From positions 1 to 64,000 of the forward strand of contig JACOTG010000052.1 in assembly GCA_016178505.1 (NCBI GenBank): 64,000 nucleotides of DNA, given 5' to 3'. The notes below the pieces were generated by a model. The model saw only the letters and a program-made list of their open reading frames with translations, did no database searches and was not told the DNA's origin. A program made the translations under genes and the position numbers. Below are positions 56,226 to 64,000 of this stretch, one piece after another; the first letter of the stretch is position 1, and each line of letters opens with the position of its first letter. Origin of the DNA: Planctomycetota bacterium. Its GTDB lineage: Bacteria > Planctomycetota > JACOTG01.

Positions 56226-57071
56226 ATGGCAGAGAAGCGCTTGGGTCGGGGGCTCGATTTCCTCATCAGCGAAGATTCTTCATTCAACGGGGATGAGGTC
56301 CTCGAAGTGGATATCAAGGAGGTGCGAGCGAACCCGCGTCAACCACGAACGAGATTTGATGATCAAACCCTCCGTGAGTTGGCCGATTCGATCAAGGAAC
56401 AAGGTCTCCTCCAGCCGATTCTCCTGCGGCCCGTTTCGAATGGATACGAAGTCGTTGCCGGGGAGCGACGACTTCGAGCCTGTCAGCTTCTGGGGCTCGA
56501 TACTGTCCGAGCGATCGTCCGAACGATTTCGGATTCTCAGCTTCTCGAGTTGGCTCTCGTCGAGAATCTGCAGCGACAGGATCTCAACCCGATCGAGAAG
56601 GCAACAGCATGCAAGCGACTGATCGACGAATCCGGGCTGACGCAAGCTGACGCCGCGAAACGCCTCGGCAAAGACCGATCGACGTTGGCGAATCTCCTCC
56701 GCCTCTTGGAGCTTCCGACAGAAATCCAAGAGCTGATTTCCGCCGGCGCGATTCTGACGGGACACGCGAAAGTGCTGCTCTCGATGCCGGATCCCAAGGT
56801 CCGGATCGCAGCGGCCAAGCGTATCGTCCTGGAAGACCTCTCTGTCAGAGCAGTCGAGAACATCGCGCGCCTTGCGACGACTCCGTCACCCGGGTCGAGC
56901 GTGGCGAAGAAACCGGCGACACTCACGGACCTGGAAGAGAGGCTCCAATTGAGGCTTGGGACGCGAGTTTCGATTCACGAAGGGAAACGAAGAGGGTTCA
57001 TCCGGATCGAATTCACATCGCCCAAGGATTTTGAGCGAGTGTTTGCTCAGCTTATGGGTGAGTCGCGCTGA
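56226..57071 (+). CDS. parB: Chromosome-partitioning protein ParB
   Basis: A 281-residue protein from ATG 56226 with a GGGAGGGAG site. The N-terminus MAEKRLGRGLDFLIS, the CTP-binding boxes DSIKEQGLLQPILLRP and VVAGERRLRACQLLGLDTV, the ENLQRQDLNPIEKA motif, and the helix-turn-helix (LTQADAAKRLGKDRSTLANLLRLLELP) are all present. It loads on parS and spreads as a CTP clamp. parA is not adjacent. It lies about 15 kb from the candidate oriC, as expected. It is convergent with a TPR-like gene, 2 bases away. Confidence 0.95.
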   Translation: MAEKRLGRGLDFLISEDSSFNGDEVLEVDIKEVRANPRQPRTRFDDQTLRELADSIKEQGLLQPILLRPVSNGYEVVAGERRLRACQLLGLDTVRAIVRTISDSQLLELALVENLQRQDLNPIEKATACKRLIDESGLTQADAAKRLGKDRSTLANLLRLLELPTEIQELISAGAILTGHAKVLLSMPDPKVRIAAAKRIVLEDLSVRAVENIARLATTPSPGSSVAKKPATLTDLEERLQLRLGTRVSIHEGKRRGFIRIEFTSPKDFERVFAQLMGESR

Positions 57072-57073
57072 GC

Positions 57074-57727
57074 CTACTTCTTATCGGTCGCGCCCGGCAA
57101 CTGGCTTCCAGGAGCACCTGATGGGGGCCCGGGAGCATTGCCCCCAGATCCTGCTCCCGAAGTGGCTGGTGGCTTTGGCCGGGGTCGAGGGTGTTCCTTG
57201 GACCACGCGAGTTCGCTATCGCAGTCTTCAATTGCTGCATCTACCTTTGAAACCATGTGATAGGACGAGTCTTTGTTGACGAGGACGTGGTCCTTGAATC
57301 GGGTCTTCAAGTCGACGAAGACGTCACGCGCTTTTTGAGCGTCGCCCGAAGCGAAGTATGCGTTTCCGAGATCGAACAGCACCCATGGTTCAGCTGAAGT
57401 ATTGCGGATCGAAGGGAGCGCCGCCTCGATGTCGCGGACGGAATCCTCGGGCCCTTTCGGCGCGTTCGCGGCGGGTGGAGCCGCGAACGACAGATTGGCA
57501 CGCGTCGTCGCGTAAGTTTCCCAGCCTTTGGTATTTGCGCTAGCGACAAGATAGCTGCGAATTCCGACTCCCGCCATCGCCAGGAGCACGACGGCCAGCG
57601 CAGCACCGATCCCGAGAAACAAGGAACGATTCCGACGAAAGCCCTCTGCGCTGAGGAAGGGCGGCTCTTCGGGGATGGCTTCGATGGGCGGCGTCTTGAG
57701 TCGCTTGGGCTGAACTTCAGGCTTCAT
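57074..57727 (-). CDS. Membrane-anchored protein with TPR-like region
   Basis: A 217-residue protein. One membrane helix (SLFLGIGAALAVVLLAMAGVGIRSYL) lies near residues 35-60; the exported part reads like a short tetratricopeptide pair (EPWVLFDLGNAYFASGDAQKARDVFVDLKTRF) and ends with a Pro/Gly-rich tail (PPATSGAGSGGNAPGPPSGAPG). Function unknown. Its start overlaps the lipoprotein gene by 11 bases, so the two probably act together. Confidence 0.72.
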   Translation of the reverse strand: MKPEVQPKRLKTPPIEAIPEEPPFLSAEGFRRNRSLFLGIGAALAVVLLAMAGVGIRSYLVASANTKGWETYATTRANLSFAAPPAANAPKGPEDSVRDIEAALPSIRNTSAEPWVLFDLGNAYFASGDAQKARDVFVDLKTRFKDHVLVNKDSSYHMVSKVDAAIEDCDSELAWSKEHPRPRPKPPATSGAGSGGNAPGPPSGAPGSQLPGATDKK

Positions 57728-58157
57728 TTGTCGGCTCGACCTCTATCTGAACGAAGGTGAAAATGTCCTGCGTGTAGATGCTCACGGTACTTCGTGAATT
57801 CGGTTTTCGGAACTTGAGCACGTTCTTGCTGCCTTCCAACGTTTCCGGGAGCGCGGTCCAGCCGTAGGGCGGTTGGATCATCTGCGACCGGTAGAACGCC
57901 GCGATCTTTTGCGCCGAGTCCGTTCCCTTGTAGAGGAGCTTCCCACGTCGGAGCTCGCCGTCTTGATAGGTGAGCGACCGATTGCCGCTCGTCTGGAGAT
58001 CGAAGCCGAACGGAGCTGGAACGTCATTGAATTGGACCGGGCGCAACTCCGAAGAAGTGGCGTCCGGTAGATCAGAGCCCGTCCAGTGACGGGTTTCGGC
58101 GCACGAAACGAGAACCGCCAGCGACACCACGAGGATTGCCACGCGATTCGTACTCAC
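57717..58157 (-). CDS. Putative lipoprotein of unknown function
   Basis: A 146-residue protein from GTG 58157, chosen because GGAGAGGGG stands just before it. The lipoprotein signal STNRVAILVVSLAVLVSCAE ends in a lipobox-like VSC. The mature part has one globular region (VPAPFGFDLQTSGNRSLTYQDGELRRGKLLYKG and IAAFYRSQM) of unknown family. It overlaps the TPR-like gene. Confidence 0.72.
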   Translation of the reverse strand: MSTNRVAILVVSLAVLVSCAETRHWTGSDLPDATSSELRPVQFNDVPAPFGFDLQTSGNRSLTYQDGELRRGKLLYKGTDSAQKIAAFYRSQMIQPPYGWTALPETLEGSKNVLKFRKPNSRSTVSIYTQDIFTFVQIEVEPTNEA

Positions 58158-58354
58158 GACCCCTCTCCCTCCCAAGAACGAGGCGGTCTCCACGAAAGAG
58201 CCGACTCGATTAGCCCTGCGAGCCAACCTCGGTACAGAAACTCTCCGTCGAGGATCGGCTCGAAACGGCGCGATTATAGAAGAGGAGAAGGGCCTTTCAA
58301 GCCGAAATCACCGGCCGTGGCGTGGGGATCGATGAAGGCCGGAGCCGCGTCGAG

Positions 58355-58516
58355 TCAACAGGCGGTACGGCTGCCGGAAGAAGGAGAGTCGGAGCCGCTC
58401 GTCGGGACGACTTTGATCAAGACCTTCTTGCACCGCGAGCACTCGAGATGTGTTCTGCAGTCGAAGAAGTAAGTCGTCCTGTGGCAGTTCGGGCAGTAGA
58501 GGTTCGAGTTTTCCAT
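58355..58516 (-). CDS. Small zinc-ribbon protein
   Basis: A 53-residue protein from ATG 58516 (MENSNLYCPNCHRTTYFFDC). Cys pairs CPNC and CSRC, 17 residues apart, form a probable zinc ribbon. The tail is Ser-rich. The role is unknown. The ribosome-binding site is weak. Confidence 0.5.
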   Translation of the reverse strand: MENSNLYCPNCHRTTYFFDCRTHLECSRCKKVLIKVVPTSGSDSPSSGSRTAC

Positions 58517-59115
58517 GAGTTGCTCATCCCAGTTGCTTGCGACCGCGCGACATGCCACCGGAGCAAGCATCATGCCGCGAAACGTCGATGTGTCGGGTGC
58601 GCGACTAACAACGCGACTTCATTGTACTTCGACGACCCCTTTTCCCGTGCTCAGGAATCGCCGTAGTTTTACTGTTGTTAATCCTCGACATCCGATCTTG
58701 GTTTCGACGCAAACGTGTTCCGTGAAATCGACACGTGACCGAGCAACCGACCAGCCCGCTTCGGCACACTGCGTCGTCGGGGGTCGTTTTGCGAGCCGTC
58801 AGCCTCGGCCGATCTTCGGAAGTCGAAACCACCGCTTGCCTTCGGTGGATTAGTCGACTAGAATCGCCCAGGGTTTTGTCAAAGCCGGACACTCAGCATG
58901 TTAGTGGCGAACATTCAGAAGCTGTATCCGATGCGCGGACGACGCCAGCATTCGCGGCGGCCGTCGATGGGGAGATCCAGCGGACGCTCCGGCACGTCGT
59001 CCGAGCCTTCCACACGGTTTCGACCGAAACCCGGGACGCCGACCCAACCGCAATCGCCGTTTGCCGGCTCGAGAGAGATTCGCCACTTCAATTCCGCAGA
59101 AAGGAATCCATCGCT
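58517..59115. other. Gene-poor stretch before the HNH gene
   Basis: About 600 bases without a gene I can support. The HNH frame is open from 58735, but the residues before GTG 59116 do not look like the family. The minus-strand ORF at 58605-58892 has no ribosome-binding site or recognisable motif. Confidence 0.5.
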
Positions 59116-59709
59116 GTGTCTGCGCTGAACGATGCCACCCTCGTCTTGAATCGCTCGTGGGTCGCCATTCACGTGACGTCTGTTCGAACGGCGCTCTCAC
59201 TCGTCTATCAAGGCTGCGCTCGAATCATCTCGCCCGAGACGTACGAAACCCACGACTTCGCGTCTTGGACGGACCTCTCCGTTGCAAACGGTGACCGCTG
59301 CATCCGCACCGTCAGCCTGACGATTCGAGTCCCCGAGATCATCGTTCTCTTGGCCTATGACGGGATTCCCAAGAAGGAAGTGCCATTCTCCCGGAAGAAC
59401 ATCTACAAGCGCGACACCTACACTTGCCAATACTGTGGTCGTCGTGCGTCGAGCGAAGATCTGTCGATCGACCACATCATTCCACGCTCACACGGCGGCC
59501 GAAGCTCGTGGACCAATTGTGTGCTCGCTTGCATCCGATGCAACGTGCGCAAAGGGAATCGCACCCTGCGCGAGGCGGGCATGACGCTCCTCCACAAGCC
59601 ACAAAAACCCGACTGGTCGCCCGCGCTCACACTTACGTTCGGCGCGAAGAAGGAAAGTTGGGAGAAGTTCATCTCTGATCGCTACTGGAACATCGAGCTC
59701 TCCGAGTAG
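59116..59709 (+). CDS. HNH endonuclease-family protein
   Basis: About 197 residues from GTG 59116 (MSALNDATLVLNRSWVAIHVTSV), where homologues of this type usually begin; the 324-residue track ORF adds an unrelated-looking extension. The N-terminal half is a conserved beta-rich region; the C-terminal HNH domain has zinc Cys pairs CQYC and CIRC around LSIDHIIPRSHGGRSSWTNCVLAC. It probably binds and nicks or cuts DNA, but no methyltransferase or restriction partner is adjacent and the target is unknown. Confidence 0.85.
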   Translation: MSALNDATLVLNRSWVAIHVTSVRTALSLVYQGCARIISPETYETHDFASWTDLSVANGDRCIRTVSLTIRVPEIIVLLAYDGIPKKEVPFSRKNIYKRDTYTCQYCGRRASSEDLSIDHIIPRSHGGRSSWTNCVLACIRCNVRKGNRTLREAGMTLLHKPQKPDWSPALTLTFGAKKESWEKFISDRYWNIELSE

Positions 59710-59839
59710 TCCGCGCGACCGACAACTTTCTCGTTTCCACTCGTATAATCCCGATTCTTCGAGCGAGAGCCCAGAACATCGCTGAGATATTGGCCGCAGT
59801 CGCTCTGCAAGCGAATGCCGAAAAGAGGAGGGGCGCAAG

Positions 59840-61675
59840 ATGACGGCGAACGTTGGATTCCAGTCGCTTCGACCGACGTCGATGGCCGCTTACTCGCTCG
59901 TCGCCACGATGCTGCTGCCGCTCGCGATCGGCGGAACGGCGCTCTGCGCTGGCTCGCCGCCGTCGAGCGACCTCACGGAGGTCGCATCCGTTCTGCCGGC
60001 GGGGACACTCGCGTTCGTCGCATTTCCAAATCTGTCGGGCTTCGAGTCGCAGTTTAGGAGCACGGCGCTCTACAAGATCTTTCAGGAAACGCAGGTTCAG
60101 AAGTTTCTCGAGAAACCCCTTGCCGCTCTGCGAGCAACGATCAAGAGCGCTGCGCCATCCGGATTCGACGACAATCTCATCGCGAGCACCTTCGACGGTG
60201 CTGCAGCGTTTGCTCTCACCAGTGTGAAGTTGCCCAAGCCCGGATCCGGTGAACGCCCTGACATCGGACTCGTCGCCATTGCCAGGGCATCCAAATCCGA
60301 CAAGCTCACGGCGTTTCGATCGGTACTGAAACAGCTCGCGCAATCCGAGGCAACCTTCAAGTCTCAGCAAACGAAGATGCTCGACGTCGATGTCGATGCG
60401 TGGACGTTTGATGAGCAATCCCCGACTGTGTTTTCGGCGCAGCTCGCCGATCGCTTCTACGTTTCGATCAGCCCGAGCGCAATGGCGTCCGTTCTCGCTC
60501 TGGCGAAGGGAAAGGGTGCTGCACTGTCGACGGATGCGACCTTTCAGAAGGTGTCGGTCCGAATTTCAACAGGCGACGCACCAATCATGGCGACATACGT
60601 CAGCATCGAAGGAATCCTCGCACTGTTCCAACCGCTGATTCCGCCGTCGGTGCGCTCGGCGTTGGAAAAGAGCGGAGTTTCTGGACTCAAAGCGATTGGA
60701 TTGGGCACCGCAGTGAAGGACGGAGTCTTCGTCGACTCGACCTTCTTCTACTGCCCGACACCGAGAACTGGCATTTTGCGTTGCATACAAAGTGAGCCGC
60801 TCGACCTATCGCATCTCGCATTCGTACCGAAAGACCTCACGAGCTTCGGCATGCGTCGTCTGAATTTGGCGTCGGTTTGGGACTCCGTTTGGGAAACGAT
60901 CGCCGCATACGATCCAACAGTTGCCGACCAAGCGAAGAAGGCCATTGCTTCGCTTGAGGAACAGTTGGGATTTGCGATCAGAGCGGACTTTGTCGAGTCA
61001 CTCGGCACCGAGTTCATTCACTACTCGAGGTCAGCGCCGACTGGTTTTCCAGAGTTGATATTCCTAGTCGAATTGAAGAACGCACAGAAATTCACGGACT
61101 GTCTGCAGAAGCTCACGGCCAAACTGCCCAACGTCAAGATCAAGGAGGTCCCGGTCGGCGAATCGGGAAAGGTCTACTACTTGGATCTCTCGCAGCTGGG
61201 ACCGATGGCGATGTTCGTTCAACCCTGCTACGGTCTCGCCGGGAATTACCTCGTGGTCTCGCTGAACCTGCAGGCCCTGAAATCGACCCTCGTTGGCTTC
61301 GGGGCGAAGGATCGACCGTCCGTTCGGGAGAACGACGGATTCAAGGCCCTGTTTGAAACCGTTCCGAAGGGCGTGTCTAGCCTGAGCTACTCCGATACGC
61401 GCAAGTCGTTCGAGTCGCTCTACAACTCGATTCGTGGGATTCTCCCGATGGTCGCGGCGTCCGCAGGGCACGAATTGCCATTCGACATGGCGCTGCTTCC
61501 GACCACCGAGTCGATTTCGAAATACCTGACGCCAGGAATGGGCTACGGAATCGTCGACGCGGACGGATTCGCGTCACGATCGCGAACGGCAATCTCGACG
61601 AACCTGTTCGTACCGCAGGCATTCGTGGTCGCCGGGATTACCGGCGTGATGTTCAGTCATTTTGATCGAAGGTGA
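59840..61675 (+). CDS. Exported DUF3352-like protein of unknown function
   Basis: The 611-residue protein has AGGAGGGG before its ATG and a signal-like segment (SMAAYSLVATMLLPLAIGGTALCAG). The mature part begins DLTEVASVLPAGTLAFVAFPNLSGFESQF, a pattern seen in DUF3352 and related exported proteins, and repeats similar beta-alpha units along its length (for example LSYSDTRKSFESLYNSIRGILP). No catalytic motif is visible. The next gene starts within or just after its stop. Confidence 0.65.
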   Translation: MTANVGFQSLRPTSMAAYSLVATMLLPLAIGGTALCAGSPPSSDLTEVASVLPAGTLAFVAFPNLSGFESQFRSTALYKIFQETQVQKFLEKPLAALRATIKSAAPSGFDDNLIASTFDGAAAFALTSVKLPKPGSGERPDIGLVAIARASKSDKLTAFRSVLKQLAQSEATFKSQQTKMLDVDVDAWTFDEQSPTVFSAQLADRFYVSISPSAMASVLALAKGKGAALSTDATFQKVSVRISTGDAPIMATYVSIEGILALFQPLIPPSVRSALEKSGVSGLKAIGLGTAVKDGVFVDSTFFYCPTPRTGILRCIQSEPLDLSHLAFVPKDLTSFGMRRLNLASVWDSVWETIAAYDPTVADQAKKAIASLEEQLGFAIRADFVESLGTEFIHYSRSAPTGFPELIFLVELKNAQKFTDCLQKLTAKLPNVKIKEVPVGESGKVYYLDLSQLGPMAMFVQPCYGLAGNYLVVSLNLQALKSTLVGFGAKDRPSVRENDGFKALFETVPKGVSSLSYSDTRKSFESLYNSIRGILPMVAASAGHELPFDMALLPTTESISKYLTPGMGYGIVDADGFASRSRTAISTNLFVPQAFVVAGITGVMFSHFDRR

Positions 61676-61740
61676 TCGCGAGGATGCGGACGTTGATGCC
61701 GTCGCTTCTCCGCGCCCGTTCCCGCGGGTATCGTGGAGCC

Positions 61741-62295
61741 GTGACGAGAATCCGAAGATTCGTGGCGCTGGCCTTGGTGACCGGCGCGTGGAACTGTGCA
61801 TCGCCAGCGCCCCAAACTCCGCCGAACGACGCGTGGTTTCCGGCAATCGTCGGTCGCACGTGGACCTTCGAGGGCCGGCAGGGTAACGAGACGTCGCGCG
61901 GCGTATTCCACCTCGAGAGCGGCGATAGTTCCAGCACGTTCACACTCGTCGTCGAGAATCCGAAAACCGGAAAGTCGGAGCGCGCACGTTTGCGCGTCGA
62001 GGGCGAGGACGTCACGATTTTCTGGACGTCGGGACGCTTCGATCTTCTTCGCGCGCCTCTGGTGCCCGGCCGAAAGTGGACTTGGGACGAGCGCGGACGG
62101 CGGACTGACGCAACGGTCGTCGGCATCGAACCGCTGCAAGTCGGGGGAAGCCCGACGCCATGCCTTCACATTCGCTACGAGCTGCTCGGCGCGCCGACGC
62201 AAGATTACTGGTTCGCGCGGGGCCTCGGCTGGGTTCGAATCCAGTTGACCTCATCCGGTTCGCCGCCTGACGTCCGAGAGCTGATCCTTCCGTGA
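61741..62295 (+). CDS. Exported protein of unknown function
   Basis: About 184 residues from GTG 61741 (MTRIRRFVALALVTGAWNC), which gives a clean signal peptide; GTG 61672 and ATG 61684 are longer options. The signal ends in WNC, which is a poor lipobox, so lipidation is uncertain. The beta-rich body includes TWTFEGRQGNETSRGVFHL and APLVPGRKWTWDERG. The last codons overlap the LmbE-type gene as GTGA. Confidence 0.68.
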   Translation: MTRIRRFVALALVTGAWNCASPAPQTPPNDAWFPAIVGRTWTFEGRQGNETSRGVFHLESGDSSSTFTLVVENPKTGKSERARLRVEGEDVTIFWTSGRFDLLRAPLVPGRKWTWDERGRRTDATVVGIEPLQVGGSPTPCLHIRYELLGAPTQDYWFARGLGWVRIQLTSSGSPPDVRELILP

Positions 62296-64000
62296 CGTCA
62301 CTACTCGTGCTGTCCCTGTCGCTGATCGTTTCGAGTCCTCCGGGCGGCGAAGGGGGCGTGATTGCGCTGCGCCAAGCACTCCAGGACGTGACGACCGACT
62401 ATCGATTGCTTGCGGTCGCAGCGCATCCCGACGACGAGGATCTGGCCACACTCGTCGTTCTGCGTCGGCGTGACGGCGTTCGAACCGACGTTGCACTCGG
62501 CACGCGAGGGGAGGGGGGACAGGACGAGATCGGTCCCGAACTTTATCGTTCGCTCGGTGTCGTTCGCACGCGGGAGATGGAGGAAGCGGCGGCGATCCAC
62601 GGCGCCCAAGTTCACTATCTGGATCTGGCCGACTTCGGATTTTCGAAAACGGCCGACGAAACGTTCGGGATATGGGGGAAAGACGAAGCACTGCGACGCT
62701 TGGTGCGGATCATCAGACGCGTTCGCCCGCAAGTGATGATTTCGAACCACGACACGAAAAGTGGTCACGGCAACCATCAGGTCATGGGACGGGCGATGAT
62801 CGATGCGTTCGAGCGCGCGGCTGACCCGGCGTTCGCGCCAGAGCTCGGGGCGCCGTGGGCAGTCGCCAAGTGCTACGTCCGCTCGCCGCGCTCGCGCGCC
62901 AACGTCGTGATCGAGTCACAAGAACGCGATCCGACGCGCGGCGTGACCTACTTCGACCTCGCGGCCGAAGCGCTGCGGCACCACCGCTCGCAGGGCACCT
63001 GGGATTCCCTCATCGGCGGAGAGGACGGCGCGCGCGGCTATGAGCGCGTCCTGACTCGAGTGGGCACAGGGAACGAAACGAGCCTCTTTGACCACGTGCC
63101 AACGCTCGTGGATCGACTTCGAACCTCCGGTGCGTCGGCGGAGGCCCGGGCTTTGGACGACATCACGGCGCAGTTTCGAAGTGTCGCGATTCCAAGCCAT
63201 CCTGAAGCTCTGGCCCCGTGGATCGCCGGCAATCTGACGCGCGTGCGATCCCTGGCCGGCGGTGCAAGGGATCGCGATGTCGCAAGCGCGCTTCAGGACT
63301 TTGCGGGTCGAATCGAGCAAGCACTGATCTGTTCGCTCGGGGCCAGAATCGATGTCGCCGTCAAGCCGGCGATCGTCGTGCCGGGGGAGCCCGTTCGCGT
63401 TACCGCGAGGTTCACGTCGATCGGGACTCCGCTCGACTCCGTTCGTCTTGGACTCTCGGGCCCACTCTTGGGCGCGTCGATCGCTGCGCCGTCGCCTGCC
63501 GATTCGCACGACCTCCTGTTCGCCGGTCGGCTAGACGCGGGTGTGACGGCGACGCGACCGGTCGAAGACCACCTCTACGATTACGACGAGGATCGTCCTG
63601 CGCTGGAGATCCGCGCGAACTGCCGCGTGAGCGGCGCGGACGTGTCGCTCTCGAAGCGGCTCCCGTTGGATGTGACGTCGGCGATCGAGGTCGAAGTGTC
63701 GCCACGAATCCTGCTCATGCGCGGCGGCGTCCCAGCGATGACTGCGGTGCGTTTGCACAATCGGCTCGAGCGGCCCTGGACGGGGCGACTCGTCGTCTCC
63801 GGGCGAGAGCCGCTGGCGATATCGTTGCCGGCGCGCGGCGAGGCCTCGCAAACGATCGAGCTTGCTTCCTCGAACGCGCCCGTCGAGACGCGCACGATTC
63901 AGCTCGTTGCGGATGGCGTGAACACGCCCGTCTCGTCGACCGTCGTCACCACGCGAATGGCCAATGTCTCGGTTGCGCCGGGTTTGCGAGTTGGCGTCGT
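62292..64000 (+). CDS. LmbE/PIG-L-type deacetylase with C-terminal extension, 3' end cut by the window
   Basis: Absent from the track because no stop lies inside the window. It starts at GTG 62292, overlapping the previous stop (GTGA), and runs at least 569 codons. After a signal-like start (LLVLSLSLIVSS), the zinc deacetylase domain shows AVAAHPDDEDLATLV with the PDD motif, GGQDEIG and the later ligand SGHGNHQVMG. Beyond residue 350 come beta-sandwich units (VAVKPAIVVPGEPVRVTARF). Such proteins deacetylate N-acetylglucosamine-type substrates outside the cytoplasm. It is larger than and distinct from BshB1. Confidence 0.8.
   Translation, partial: MTSLLVLSLSLIVSSPPGGEGGVIALRQALQDVTTDYRLLAVAAHPDDEDLATLVVLRRRDGVRTDVALGTRGEGGQDEIGPELYRSLGVVRTREMEEAAAIHGAQVHYLDLADFGFSKTADETFGIWGKDEALRRLVRIIRRVRPQVMISNHDTKSGHGNHQVMGRAMIDAFERAADPAFAPELGAPWAVAKCYVRSPRSRANVVIESQERDPTRGVTYFDLAAEALRHHRSQGTWDSLIGGEDGARGYERVLTRVGTGNETSLFDHVPTLVDRLRTSGASAEARALDDITAQFRSVAIPSHPEALAPWIAGNLTRVRSLAGGARDRDVASALQDFAGRIEQALICSLGARIDVAVKPAIVVPGEPVRVTARFTSIGTPLDSVRLGLSGPLLGASIAAPSPADSHDLLFAGRLDAGVTATRPVEDHLYDYDEDRPALEIRANCRVSGADVSLSKRLPLDVTSAIEVEVSPRILLMRGGVPAMTAVRLHNRLERPWTGRLVVSGREPLAISLPARGEASQTIELASSNAPVETRTIQLVADGVNTPVSSTVVTTRMANVSVAPGLRVGV

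Noticed and set aside
58605-58892. 95-residue minus-strand ORF
   Set aside because: No ribosome-binding site, family motif or operon context.
62228-62245. T-arm-like GGTTCGAATCC motif, possible tRNA
   Set aside because: It lies inside a coding frame (GWVRIQL) and I could not find matching D, anticodon and acceptor stems.

Overview
The window is GC-rich DNA from a Gram-negative bacterium and spans its probable chromosomal origin. Lipopolysaccharide genes (kdsD, kdsC, an LptC/LptA-like protein, lptD) show an outer membrane. Several gene types are frequent in Planctomycetota and neighbouring phyla: a DUF1800/DUF1501 remnant, a signal peptidase I with a large insert, a DUF1111-like di-haem protein and the bacillithiol genes. 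My best guess is a planctomycete-like or related deep-branching lineage; no 16S gene is present to settle it. I saw no rRNA or tRNA gene, insertion sequence or CRISPR array.

Layout. 1-6.3 kb (minus strand): a DUF2339 membrane protein, a secreted TlpA-type thioredoxin, and a ClpC-like ATPase next to an FHA protein. 6.4-11.4 kb: glycolate oxidase genes glcD-glcE and glcF, split by an oppositely oriented vapBC toxin-antitoxin module. 11.5-14.4 kb (plus): a translationally coupled sulfur cluster (rhodanese-MoeB fusion, cysteine synthase, JAMM protease, sulfur-carrier protein) that matches the CysM/CysO/Mec route to cysteine. 14.4-19.4 kb: a histone-deacetylase-like hydrolase, a di-haem cytochrome, a methyltransferase and a decayed DUF1800/DUF1501 fossil. 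19.5-29.7 kb (minus): flotillin plus NfeD, carbonic anhydrase, an ECF sigma/anti-sigma operon, lepB, thioredoxin, scpA and an M50 protease. 29.8-37.1 kb (plus): kdsD-kdsC-lptC/A-like-lptD, then tatA.

37.1-42.7 kb is the replication core: dnaA, a gene-free candidate oriC with DnaA-box-like sites, dnaN, a DciA-like gene and gyrB, all on the minus strand. 43-52.3 kb holds a cysteine desulfurase, trpC, the full bacillithiol operon bshC-bshB1-bshA, pyrF, trpG, hemW and a primary-type sigma factor. 52.4-64 kb has a polyprenyl glycosylphosphotransferase, a phosphoesterase, an acylphosphatase, parB with two perfect parS sites, an HNH endonuclease, secreted proteins of unknown role and a truncated LmbE-type deacetylase.

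Themes. Thiol metabolism recurs: the cysteine cluster, bacillithiol, cysteine desulfurase and three thioredoxin-fold proteins lie within about 45 kb. Overlapping stop/start codons (ATGA, GTGA, TTGA) are common and define the operons. Two genes (the sigma factor and a CPBP protease) have a strong Shine-Dalgarno sequence followed by ATC where a start codon is expected.
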